From Nocardioides luti (GTDB taxonomy: Bacteria; Actinomycetota; Actinomycetes; Propionibacteriales; Nocardioidaceae), in NCBI RefSeq assembly GCF_014212315.1, contig NZ_JACKXE010000001.1, forward strand, positions 3,100,001-3,164,000: a DNA stretch of 64,000 bases, read 5' to 3'. Made by a program: the position numbers and the translations under genes. Shown piece by piece: positions 33,720-41,305 of the stretch (positions are counted from its first letter, which is position 1; every line of letters starts with the position of its first letter). The notes beneath the pieces were generated by a model. That model had not been told where the DNA came from and searched no databases. It worked only from the letters and a program-made list of their open reading frames with translations.

Positions 33720-35404
33720 CCAGCACCAGGACCACCTCGCAGCGGTTCGTCCGCTCGCTCGCTGCCACCGCCGTCGTCGGCGTGATGCTGCCGGTCGCGG
33801 CCGCTGCTCCCGCCCGGGCGGAGGGTGGTGGCGACGCGCCGTACGCCGGCTTCAGCACCGAGGCCGTCGCGACCCCCGTCAAGATCGAGGTCTACGAGCC
33901 GACCATCCCGGTCCCGGCGACGCCCCAGGCGGAGCTGAGCCTGGGCTACTCCAAGGTCGCCGCCGACACCGGCAGCTCGGCCGGGCGCGCGAGCTACCTG
34001 TGGCCCGGCGACGCGGTCGGCGAGGGCTTCAAGACGATCGTCGAGAACCTCGGCCTCCCGCAGGAGGTCAGCGGCCCGCTGGCGGAGGGCGGCTACCCGT
34101 TCCAGGTGAACTCGACGTACCCCTCCGGCGAGAACAGCCAGGCCGACGAGCCGTTCCCGGGCATGGTGATGCGCACGTCGTCGGGGGAGAGGACGACCTC
34201 CGCGCAGACCGGCTACTCGACGAACTGCCAGGTCGACGACGGCGGCTCGGGCTCGGGTGACGGCGGGGGTGGCACGCCCGGCGTGCCCGGTCTCCCGCCG
34301 CTGCCGGGTCTTCCCGGACTCCCGGGGGCGGGCAGATCGGGCGGCTCCAGTGCCGCCGACGCCGCCGCGGCGCTGCTCGGAGGCGGTACGACGAGCGCGT
34401 CGGGCAAGCACAGCGGCAAGTCGGCCCAGGAGGAGAAGGCGTCGTGCCAGCTGCCGGCCGAGCTCGCCGCGCTGGTCGACTTCGGCGGGTACGCCTCCAC
34501 CAGCACCTCCACGAACACCGGCTCGAAGGTCGGCGCGACCTCGAAGGCGCACCTCGCCGACATCGACCTGCTCGGCGGTGTCATCACGATCTCCGACGTG
34601 CACGCGCAGGCGCTCACCACCAGCAACGGCCACCGGACCAAGCCCTCGGGCGGGTCGGGCTACGGCACCCTTGCGATCGCGGGGCAGGAGTTCACGATCG
34701 GGCCCGACGGCATCCACGCGGCCGGCCAGTCCCAGCCGATCCCGGGTCTCCCGGACGACCCGGCCAAGGCCCTCGAGCAGCTCGGGATCACGATCACGGT
34801 GCCGAAGCCGGCGTACGAACGCGACGGTGACCAGGCCACCAGCCAGGTGGCCGCGCTGGTGGTCCAGCTCGACACCAAGCAGCTGCGCAGCAAGCTCGAC
34901 GGCGTCCCGTTCGACGAGATCGTCGGCGCCGTGCCGGACGAGGCCGGCCAGCTCAAGAGCCTCCTCGGCGCCCTCGTGCACCTGTCGCCGCGGTTCGTGG
35001 TCACCCTGGGTGACGTGACCAGCCTGGTCGACACCGTGCAGGCCCTCGAGACCACGCCGCCCAGCACGCCGGACGACCCCGCCTCGACGAACCCGTCCGG
35101 TGGCGACGGCGCCGGCGGCAGCACCACCGGTGGCGCCACCGCCCCCTCGGCCGGTGCTCCCGCTGCGCCGGGTGGCGACGCCCCCGCCGGTGACGGCGCG
35201 GACGGCGACCTGACCGACGCCGCCCCCGCGGCGGCCGGCCTGCCCCCGTTGTTCTCGATCCCGGGCGTCCTGCTCGTGGGTGGCATCGCCCTGGCCGCCG
35301 TGGGGGGCAGCTACTTCCGCAAGATCGGCGCCCTGGCCCTCGGTGGCACCGGCGCCTGCCCGCACGGCCTCGACAGCGGCCTGCCCGACCTCCGAAAGGC
35401 CTGA
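33716..35404 (+). CDS. Exported membrane-anchored protein of the ABC importer operon
   Basis: A 562-residue protein. The signal peptide is about 1-36 (ending APARA). A beta-rich region (about 40-165) is followed by a Gly/Pro-rich linker (GVPGLPPLPGLPGLPGAG, about 183-205), a second globular region (about 240-450), and a Ser/Pro/Gly/Ala stalk. One C-terminal membrane segment (IPGVLLVGGIALAAVGG, about 510-528) precedes a short cytoplasmic tail. I recognise no family. The ATGA overlap with livF shows it belongs to the transporter operon, so a role in ligand capture or delivery through the envelope is plausible. Confidence 0.7.
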   Translation: MTSTRTTSQRFVRSLAATAVVGVMLPVAAAAPARAEGGGDAPYAGFSTEAVATPVKIEVYEPTIPVPATPQAELSLGYSKVAADTGSSAGRASYLWPGDAVGEGFKTIVENLGLPQEVSGPLAEGGYPFQVNSTYPSGENSQADEPFPGMVMRTSSGERTTSAQTGYSTNCQVDDGGSGSGDGGGGTPGVPGLPPLPGLPGLPGAGRSGGSSAADAAAALLGGGTTSASGKHSGKSAQEEKASCQLPAELAALVDFGGYASTSTSTNTGSKVGATSKAHLADIDLLGGVITISDVHAQALTTSNGHRTKPSGGSGYGTLAIAGQEFTIGPDGIHAAGQSQPIPGLPDDPAKALEQLGITITVPKPAYERDGDQATSQVAALVVQLDTKQLRSKLDGVPFDEIVGAVPDEAGQLKSLLGALVHLSPRFVVTLGDVTSLVDTVQALETTPPSTPDDPASTNPSGGDGAGGSTTGGATAPSAGAPAAPGGDAPAGDGADGDLTDAAPAAAGLPPLFSIPGVLLVGGIALAAVGGSYFRKIGALALGGTGACPHGLDSGLPDLRKA

Positions 35405-35409
35405 TCCCG

Positions 35410-35985
35410 ATGTCCACGACCTCGTCCGCCCCGGCCACGACTGCCGCTCCCGCCGCCCCGGCCTCCCGCACCACGCCGCTGCCCCGGGCCGGCAGCCGCG
35501 GCGGCTCGGGCGCCGCCCCGCTCAAGGACAACCACGCCCAGCTGCTCCAGGTCGTGCTGTTCTGGGCGGGCGCGATCCTGCTGCCGCTCGGCCTCGTCGT
35601 CATCGTGCTGGGGTGGTACGGCGCGGCCAACACGCCCTACCAGTACGACCAGCTGTCCTACCTCGTCTCCGGCGGCCTGCTCGGCCTCGGGCTCACCTTC
35701 GCGGGCGGGTTCCTGTACTTCGGCGCCTGGCTCGCCCGGATCGCCGCCGACGGCCGCGAGTCCTCCAAGCGCCTCGCCGACACCCTCCTCGTGCTCGCCG
35801 ACGTGACCTCGCGCGCGGCCGCCCAGGCCGACAACGGCGTCGACGTCTCCGCCCTGCCGGTCACCGCCGGCGACGGCACCACGATGCACCGCCGCGACTG
35901 CTCCCTCGTCGCCCACCGCGCCGACCTCGCCCCCGTCGGCGAGGACAACGGCCACCTCACCGCCTGCCGCGTCTGCCGCCCGTAA
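35410..35985 (+). CDS. Two-pass membrane protein with C-terminal His-Cys...Cys-x2-Cys motif
   Basis: A 191-residue protein with a Thr/Pro/Ala-rich N-terminus (1-40) and two membrane segments (about 48-70 and 84-106). The cytoplasmic tail ends with MHRRDC (Cys164, His160) and TACRVCRP (Cys186, Cys189). This pattern resembles the small zinc-binding fold of Ada-like domains and would suit one metal ion. It starts five bases after the surface protein gene and ends the ABC importer operon. Function unknown; a signalling or assembly role is conceivable. Confidence 0.7.
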   Translation: MSTTSSAPATTAAPAAPASRTTPLPRAGSRGGSGAAPLKDNHAQLLQVVLFWAGAILLPLGLVVIVLGWYGAANTPYQYDQLSYLVSGGLLGLGLTFAGGFLYFGAWLARIAADGRESSKRLADTLLVLADVTSRAAAQADNGVDVSALPVTAGDGTTMHRRDCSLVAHRADLAPVGEDNGHLTACRVCRP

Positions 35986-35987
35986 CC

Positions 35988-36197
35988 CGCCGAGTCGGCG
36001 CGTCTGCAGATCCTGGAGGTGCCGAGTCGGCGCATCTGCAGATCCTGGAGCGCCGAGTCGGCGCATCTGCAGATGGCACCGGGACATCCGCGTCGAGTCG
36101 AGGGTGAGTTTCTGCAGTAGCGCCGACTCGGCGGTCCGCACGTCTGCAGTAGCGCCGACTCGGCGGTCCGCACGTCTGCAGTAGCGCCGACTCGACG
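35988..36197. repeat. Head-to-head array of about 32-bp palindromic repeats between convergent genes
   Basis: The odd palindrome CGCCGAGTCGGCG occurs at 35988-36000, 36020-36032 (first base changed) and 36051-36063, each followed by TCTGCAGAT. A degenerate copy lies at 36091-36103. The inverted form CGCCGACTCGGCG occurs at 36121-36133, 36153-36165 and 36185-36197 (changed at one base), each preceded by CTGCAGTAG. Spacing is 30-32 bp except one 40-bp step. The whole array is an inverted repeat made of repeats and fills the space between two convergent stop codons. It may terminate transcription from both sides. Confidence 0.85.
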
Positions 36198-36200
36198 GGC

Positions 36201-37439
36201 TCAGGAGTCCAGCAGGTCGGGGTCCGGGTCCTCGTCGGCGGCGGCCACGGCCTCCTCGGGCTTCTGCGCGAGGACGTTGTAGATGTAGTCGCGGGCGGTG
36301 TCGAAGATGTCGACCATGGTGCCGGCGCGCTCGGAGAGATACCACCGGTGCACGAGGATCTCGTGGAAGATCTCGGCCGGCTCGAGCTTGCCGCGCGCCT
36401 CGGGCGGCACCATCGCCATGAGCGGCTCGTAGATCTTCGTCAGCCAGCGGTTGGCCACCAGGGCGCGGTCCTCGCGGCCGAGGTCGAAGTGCGCCGCGAA
36501 CGCCGCGATGTCGTTGAGCAGCCGCCGCGCCTGGGCGTCCTCGACGTTCAGGCCGGTCAGCGCCTGCAGCTCGCGCTGGTGGTGGCCGAGCTCGACGACG
36601 CGCGGCTGGATGCGCACCTGGTCGCCGTCGAAGTCGGTGACGATGTCGATCTCCTCGACGTCGAAGCCGAGGTCGTTGAGCCGCTCGATGCGCTGCTCGA
36701 TCCGCCACATCTCCTCGGTCGAGAACTCCTCCTCGGCGGTGAGCTCGTCCCACAGCGCGTGGTAGCGGTCGGCGAGCATCTCGACGATCTCGTGCGCCTG
36801 CACCTCGGCGTCGAGGGACTCGCTGGCCTGCAGATCGAGCAGCTCGGCGAAGACGTTCTCGGTCGCGACGGTGAGGTCGTACTCCCGCATGCTCGCGGAC
36901 AGGCTGGACTTGAGCTCGCCGGTCTCGGCGTCGACGAGGTACGCCGCGAAGCCGCCCGCGCTGCGCCGGAAGAGCACGTTCGAGAGCGACACGTCACCCC
37001 AGTAGAAGTCCGCCAGGTGCAGCCGCACCAGCAGCACCACCATCGCGTCGATCAACGACGGCAGGTTGTCGGCGGTCAGCCCGTGCGAGAACAGGCTGCG
37101 GTAGGGCAGCGAGAAGCGCAGGTGCTCGGTCATCAGCGCGGCCGGCAGCTCCTCGTCGTCGTCGTCCTCACGACCGGTCACGACGCCCTGCGGCACGACG
37201 GCGGGCAGGCCGAGCCGCTGCAGGTCGCGCAGGAGGCGGTACTCCCGGAAGGCGATCTCCTCGACGGTCTCCTTCACGGCGTACGTCCGGTCGTGCAGCC
37301 GCACGATCCGCACGACGTGCCGCGACAGGCCGCGGGGGAGCGGGACGAGGAAGTCGTCGCTCCACTCCTCGAGGGGGAGGTTCCACGGGAGGGTGACGAT
37401 CGCCGGGTCCGGCCGGCTCGCGACGATCCGGAGTGCCAT
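36201..37439 (-). CDS. DUF4032 protein, kinase-like fold
   Basis: A 412-residue cytoplasmic protein. The first 250 residues look like a lipopolysaccharide-kinase or Rio-like fold: RTYAVKETVEEIAFREYRLL (candidate lysine and glutamate), LHLADFYWGDVSLSNVLF (like the HxDxxxxN catalytic loop) and YLVDAETGEL (like DFG). The C-terminal half matches DUF4032. Function unknown in this family. The ATG at 37439 is chosen because TACGCT lies seven bases upstream. Confidence 0.78.
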   Translation of the reverse strand: MALRIVASRPDPAIVTLPWNLPLEEWSDDFLVPLPRGLSRHVVRIVRLHDRTYAVKETVEEIAFREYRLLRDLQRLGLPAVVPQGVVTGREDDDDEELPAALMTEHLRFSLPYRSLFSHGLTADNLPSLIDAMVVLLVRLHLADFYWGDVSLSNVLFRRSAGGFAAYLVDAETGELKSSLSASMREYDLTVATENVFAELLDLQASESLDAEVQAHEIVEMLADRYHALWDELTAEEEFSTEEMWRIEQRIERLNDLGFDVEEIDIVTDFDGDQVRIQPRVVELGHHQRELQALTGLNVEDAQARRLLNDIAAFAAHFDLGREDRALVANRWLTKIYEPLMAMVPPEARGKLEPAEIFHEILVHRWYLSERAGTMVDIFDTARDYIYNVLAQKPEEAVAAADEDPDPDLLDS

Positions 37440-37446
37440 GCGCAGC

Positions 37447-37452
37447 AGCGTA
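37447..37452 (-). promoter_or_regulatory. Candidate -10 element, leaderless DUF4032 gene
   Basis: TACGCT on the minus strand, seven bases before the ATG. Confidence 0.45.
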
Positions 37453-37482
37453 GTGGTGCCGGTGGTCGACGTCAGGGCGGTG

Positions 37483-39309
37483 TCAGAGCCGCCAGACCCC
37501 GAACGTCGCACCCGCGCAGGCCGGGATCGTGACGACGCCGTCGATCGAGGTCAGCGCCTCGTCGGCGAGCAGCGGCGTGCCGTCGACGAAGCCGAGCGGG
37601 CCGGCGGGCAGGTCGATGTGGACGCCGGCGTCGCGCCGCGCGGCCACCAGCAGCGAGCCGGACGGGTGCTCGCGGACGAAGACCAGCGCGTCCTCGTCGA
37701 CGTGCGCCCAGCGCAGACCGCCGCGGCGCAGGGCGTCGTGCTCGGTGCGCAGCCGCGCGAGCGAGGCGTACGTCGCGAACGTCTCGCCGTCCCACGTCTC
37801 CGGGCGATCCCACGGCATGGTGCGCCGCGAGTCCTCGCCGAGCACGCCCTCGAGGCCGATCTCGTCACCGGCGAAGACCATCGGGACGCCGGGCAGCGTG
37901 AACTGCAGGCCGGCGGCCACCCGGTGCGCGGCGCCGGAGCCGGTGACCGTGCGGATCCGGGCGCTGTCGTGCGAGCCGAGGATGTTCCACGACTGCGAGG
38001 AGGCGCGCCAGCCGTAGCGCGCCTGCCACTCGCGCAGCGTCCGCTGCACCGCCGGGCCGCCGCGGCGGGGCACCTGCACCGGCCGGCCGAAGGCACGGGC
38101 CTGGGAGTCCGGGTCGCGCAGCCACGACCACACCGGCCAGGAGAAGCCGGAGTAGTTCATCGTGCCGTGCCAGCCGTCGCCGTCGAGGTCGCCCGAGGCG
38201 TCGTGGTTGTGCTCGCCGATCACGAGCGGGTCCGGTCGCTCGGCGTCGGCGGTGCGGCGCACGGCGCGGGCGACGTCGTGGTTGACGTCGAGCATCCCGA
38301 GCCGCCCGGTCATGTTGGCGACGTCGATGCGCCAGCCGTCCACGTCGTACGGCGGGCGCAGCCAGCGCGCCACGACGCTGTCACTGCCCTCGACCATCGC
38401 GGCGCGCAGGCCCGGGTCGGCGAGGTTGAGCTTGGGCAGGGTGCCGTGGCCCATCCAGCACTCGTAGCTGCCGTCGTGGCCGAAGTAGTACCAGCTGCGG
38501 GTCGGCGAGGCCGGGTCCCGCGAGGCCGAGACGAACCACTCGTGGGTGTCGCCGGTGTGGTTGGTCGTGAGGTCGCCCAGCAGCCGCATGCCGCGCTCGT
38601 GCACCGCCGTCGACAGGCGGGCGTAGGCGTCGTCGCCGCCGAGCAGCGGGTCGACGCCGTCGAAGGTCGAGGCGTTGTAGCGGTGGTTGCTCTCGCCCGG
38701 GAAGACCGGGGTCGTGTAGAGGATCGTCGCGCCGACCTCGGTCACGTGGTCGAGGTGCTCGGTCAGGCCGTCCAGGTCGCCGCCGAAGAGCTGCAGCGGG
38801 GTGTGCGGGTCGGAGCCCTCGAAGACGACCTCGTCGTCCCACCCGGCCGGCACCGCCCAGGCCGGCGTCGGCCGCTCGTCGGCGGCCGCGGAGCGCGCGA
38901 AGCGGTCCGGGAACACCTGGTAGACCACGCCGTCGCGCCCCCAGTCCGGCGCCGCCGCGTGCGAGGTGATCCGGTAGTCGAAGGCGTCCGGCGGGTCGTG
39001 CGCCACGATGCCGGCACCGGTCAGCCAGCGCTGGTCGCCGTGCTCGTCGGCGAGCAGGAAGCGGTAGTGCGTCACCGGGTTGTGCACCGGCAGCGTGCCC
39101 TCCCACCAGACGCTGTGCTCGTCGTGCGCGACGACGGCGCAGGCGTGGTACGTCGGCTCCGCGTCGTACGTCGTGCGGATCCAGACCGCCTCGACCGGGT
39201 CGCCGGCCCAGGTGCGGACCCGCACCGGGACGGCCCAGCCGAGCGTGGGCACCTCCTGGTCGACGTACGTCGGGGAGCCGTCGTGGTGGGGCTCGTGCAG
39301 GAGGCTCAT
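37483..39309 (-). CDS. GH13 alpha-glucosidase/cyclomaltodextrinase-type glycosidase
   Basis: A 608-residue protein. An N-terminal beta-sandwich (about 1-115) resembles the CBM34-like domain of neopullulanase-type enzymes, and the (beta/alpha)8 domain begins DGVVYQVFPDRF (126-137). Catalytic residues are Asp329 (GWRIDVAN), Glu366 (VIGEHNHD) and Asp448 (LGSHDSAR). No signal peptide is present, so it acts in the cytoplasm on maltodextrins or related alpha-glucans. It is translationally coupled to soxR upstream (ATGA overlap), an unexpected partnership. Confidence 0.88.
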   Translation of the reverse strand: MSLLHEPHHDGSPTYVDQEVPTLGWAVPVRVRTWAGDPVEAVWIRTTYDAEPTYHACAVVAHDEHSVWWEGTLPVHNPVTHYRFLLADEHGDQRWLTGAGIVAHDPPDAFDYRITSHAAAPDWGRDGVVYQVFPDRFARSAAADERPTPAWAVPAGWDDEVVFEGSDPHTPLQLFGGDLDGLTEHLDHVTEVGATILYTTPVFPGESNHRYNASTFDGVDPLLGGDDAYARLSTAVHERGMRLLGDLTTNHTGDTHEWFVSASRDPASPTRSWYYFGHDGSYECWMGHGTLPKLNLADPGLRAAMVEGSDSVVARWLRPPYDVDGWRIDVANMTGRLGMLDVNHDVARAVRRTADAERPDPLVIGEHNHDASGDLDGDGWHGTMNYSGFSWPVWSWLRDPDSQARAFGRPVQVPRRGGPAVQRTLREWQARYGWRASSQSWNILGSHDSARIRTVTGSGAAHRVAAGLQFTLPGVPMVFAGDEIGLEGVLGEDSRRTMPWDRPETWDGETFATYASLARLRTEHDALRRGGLRWAHVDEDALVFVREHPSGSLLVAARRDAGVHIDLPAGPLGFVDGTPLLADEALTSIDGVVTIPACAGATFGVWRL

Positions 39310-39797
39310 CGGGGGCTCCGTGGGTGATCGGGGGCGGGGGTGCCGGAAGGAGGCGCGGTCGTCGCGCCGGGCTCGAGGAGGACGGCGCCGCGGCCGCGGG
39401 CGGCGACCTCGTCGTCGGGGTTGGTCAGGGCACAGGTGCGCAGGCTCAGGCAGCCGCAGCCGATGCAGCCGTCGAGGGTGTCGCGCAGCCGCTCGAGGCG
39501 CTCGATCTGCTCGTCGAGGCGAGGCCGCCAGGCCCGGCTGAGCCGGGTCCAGTCGGCCTTGGTGGGGGCGTGGTCGGCGGGCAGGGTCGCCAGGGCGTCG
39601 GCGATCTCGTCCAGGCTGAGCCCCACCTGCTGGGCGGTGCGAATGAACGCGACCCGGCGCAGCGCCGCCTGCGGGTAGCGCCGCTGGTTGCCCGAGGTCC
39701 GCTCCGAGGCCAGCAGCCCGCGGGACTCGTAGAACCGGATCGCCGACGTCGCCACCCCGGCGCGCTCGGCCAGGTGGCCGATGGTCAGGGCGGACAT
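39306..39797 (-). CDS. soxR: SoxR-type redox-sensing MerR-family regulator
   Basis: A 163-residue protein with a MerR helix-turn-helix (IGHLAERAGVATSAIRFYES, 6-25), a dimerisation helix (about 85-110) and the SoxR [2Fe-2S] motif CIGCGCLSLRTC with Cys111, 114, 116 and 122. SoxR activates genes on oxidation of its cluster by redox-cycling compounds. A SoxR-box-like dyad lies 19 bases upstream of its start, so it may control its own operon, which includes the GH13 gene. Confidence 0.92.
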   Translation of the reverse strand: MSALTIGHLAERAGVATSAIRFYESRGLLASERTSGNQRRYPQAALRRVAFIRTAQQVGLSLDEIADALATLPADHAPTKADWTRLSRAWRPRLDEQIERLERLRDTLDGCIGCGCLSLRTCALTNPDDEVAARGRGAVLLEPGATTAPPSGTPAPDHPRSPR

Positions 39798-39815
39798 GGG
39801 GTCAAGGGTTCCGTC

Positions 39816-39835
39816 ACCTCAACCGAACTTCAAGT
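39816..39835 (-). promoter_or_regulatory. SoxR-box-like dyad
   Basis: On the minus strand ACTTGAAGTTCGGTTGAGGT resembles the SoxR box (ACCTCAAGTTAACTTGAGGT). The outer 7-base arms match each other at five positions. It lies directly upstream of soxR, where MerR-type regulators bind between the -35 and -10 boxes. Confidence 0.45.
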
Positions 39836-39848
39836 CGGGGCCCGCACC

Positions 39849-39862
39849 TAGAACACGTTCTA
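39849..39862. promoter_or_regulatory. KstR-like operator upstream of the SDR gene
   Basis: TAGAACACGTTCTA is an exact match to TNNAACNNGTTNNA and sits within CTAGAACACGTTCTAG. A possible -10 (TACGGT) follows at 39873-39878, so the operator would cover the -35 region. The SDR ATG is at 39918. Confidence 0.65.
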
Positions 39863-39917
39863 GTTCGACTGGTACGGTCGGCGCCGGCACCCACCCCCCG
39901 TCCGATCGGAGACCACC

Positions 39918-40658
39918 ATGACCAGCACCCCCGCGAGCGGCGGCGTCAGCGGCCGGGTCGTCGTCGTCACCGGGGCGGCGTCCGGCGTCGGCCACGCGAC
40001 CGCGGCGATGTTCCGCGACGCGGGCGACACGGTCTTCGGCCTCGACCTGCACCCGACGGTCCCCGAGGGCGTGACGTACGTCGAGTGCAACGTCGGCGAC
40101 AAGGCCTCGGTCGACGCGGCGATCGCCACCTGCGCGGCGTCCGGGCGGATCGACGTGCTCGCGAACGTGGCCGGCATCGTCCAGTTCGGCCGGTTCGAGC
40201 AGATCACCGAGGCGGAGTTCGACCGCGTCCACGCCGTCGACCTCAAGGGCCCGTTCCTGACCATGCAGGCCGCGCTGCCGCACCTCAAGGCGTGCGGCGG
40301 CAACATCGTCAACGTGTCGTCGGTGGCCGGCCGGGTGCCGCAGCCCTACGCCACGGCGTACGCCGCCGCCAAGGGCGGGCTCACCACGCTCACCCAGGCG
40401 CTCGCCCTCGAGCTCTCGCCGGTCGGCATCCGCGTGAACGCGATCTGCCCCGGCACGGTGGACACCCCGATGGTCGCGCACGTCGCCAGCATCTTCCCCG
40501 CGGACCTCGAGCCGCGGCTGGCCGACCGGCTGCTCATGCAGCTCCCGGGCGCGGCCATCGCGCCGGCCGAGATCGCCGGGGCGATCCGCTACCTCGCCTC
40601 CCCGGAGGCCCGGATGATCACCGGTGCGGTGCTCGCCTTCGACGGCGGCATGAGCTGA
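39918..40658 (+). CDS. Short-chain dehydrogenase/reductase
   Basis: A 246-residue classical SDR. The NAD(P) loop is TGAASGVG (18-25), NVAG is at 83-86, the catalytic serine is in NVSS (132-135), and Tyr148 and Lys152 form YAAAK. CPGTVDTPM and the C-terminal FDGGM are also typical. Asp42 (FGLDLH) after the second strand suggests NAD rather than NADP. The substrate is not evident; the KstR-like operator upstream hints at steroid or terpenoid metabolism. Confidence 0.85.
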   Translation: MTSTPASGGVSGRVVVVTGAASGVGHATAAMFRDAGDTVFGLDLHPTVPEGVTYVECNVGDKASVDAAIATCAASGRIDVLANVAGIVQFGRFEQITEAEFDRVHAVDLKGPFLTMQAALPHLKACGGNIVNVSSVAGRVPQPYATAYAAAKGGLTTLTQALALELSPVGIRVNAICPGTVDTPMVAHVASIFPADLEPRLADRLLMQLPGAAIAPAEIAGAIRYLASPEARMITGAVLAFDGGMS

Positions 40659-40753
40659 CTGCTTCTCGACTTCATGTCCGGGGATGAGGCCGCTGTCGTC
40701 GCACGTCGGCCGTTCGTGGCTAGGGCAGGGCGGCGACACCGCGACCAGATGTC

Positions 40754-40759
40754 TACGAT
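40754..40759 (+). promoter_or_regulatory. Candidate -10 element of the tRNA-Thr gene
   Basis: TACGAT matches TANNNT and lies 23 bases before the tRNA 5' end. Confidence 0.45.
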
Positions 40760-40782
40760 TGACGGGCACCCCTCGGGTGCGT

Positions 40783-40855
40783 GCCGCGTTAGCTCAGATG
40801 GCAGAGCGTCGCCCTTGTAATGCGAATGTCGAGAGTTCGATTCTCTCACGCGGCT
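40783..40855 (+). tRNA. tRNA-Thr, anticodon TGT
   Basis: The cloverleaf can be drawn by hand. Acceptor arms are GCCGCGT and ACGCGGC, the D stem is GCTC/GAGC, the anticodon loop is CTTGTAA with TGT at 40816-40818, and the T arm is GAGAG TTCGATT CTCTC. Total length is 73 bases including the discriminator T. CCA is not encoded. Confidence 0.92.
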
Positions 40856-40872
40856 CTGTCGGCGCTGACTCG

Positions 40873-40878
40873 TACGGT
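40873..40878 (+). promoter_or_regulatory. Candidate -10 element, leaderless HNH gene
   Basis: TACGGT lies six bases before the ATG of the HNH gene. Readthrough from the tRNA gene is an alternative source of transcription. Confidence 0.4.
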
Positions 40879-40884
40879 TCCCGC

Positions 40885-41289
40885 ATGTTCACGTGTCAGG
40901 GATGTGGCGCGGTCCTCGCCGGGCGCGCCTCGCGCGTCTTCTGCAGCAACGCGTGCCAGCGCGAGAAGGAGCGTCAGTTGCTCGTTTCGGCCTGGCTGGC
41001 GACGGGGATCGCTCACCCCGGCACGGGGCGTCACCATTACGTTCGTCGCTTCCTGCTCGAAGCGCAGGCTGGCTCATGTGCGCGGTGCGGGGTGCGGTCC
41101 GAATGGAACGGCGAGCCGCTTGCTTTCGTTCTCGACCATGTCGACGGCGACGCGGAGAACAACCGTCGCGAGAACCTACGGCTGGTCTGCCCGAACTGTG
41201 ACTCCCAGCTGCCCACCTACAAGAGCCGCAATCGTGGGCGAGGGCGTCATGCTCGGCGCGAGCGCTACGCACGGGGCGAGTCGTACTGA
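40885..41289 (+). CDS. Small zinc-finger HNH endonuclease-like protein
   Basis: A 134-residue protein. An N-terminal zinc finger uses Cys4, Cys7, Cys20 and Cys24. An HNH-like fold has zinc cysteines CxxC at 65/68 and 102/105, catalytic-type His85 (LDHVDGDAENN) and Asn92, then a basic tail. It starts 29 bases after tRNA-Thr. The DNA is less GC-rich than its neighbours, which with the tRNA-side position suggests horizontal acquisition. Such stand-alone HNH proteins act in phages, in DNA repair or in restriction; the role here is unknown. Confidence 0.75.
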   Translation: MFTCQGCGAVLAGRASRVFCSNACQREKERQLLVSAWLATGIAHPGTGRHHYVRRFLLEAQAGSCARCGVRSEWNGEPLAFVLDHVDGDAENNRRENLRLVCPNCDSQLPTYKSRNRGRGRHARRERYARGESY

Positions 41290-41305
41290 GGTCACCGCCG
41301 ACGCG

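Noticed and set aside
35988-36197. CRISPR array
   Set aside because: The 30-32 bp period looks CRISPR-like, but units include the intervening sequence, half of them are inverted, spacers are not unique, and no cas genes are nearby.
40783-41289. An integrated genomic island at tRNA-Thr
   Set aside because: No integrase, no second copy of the tRNA 3' end and no other foreign genes are visible before the kinase gene. Only the HNH gene itself looks different.
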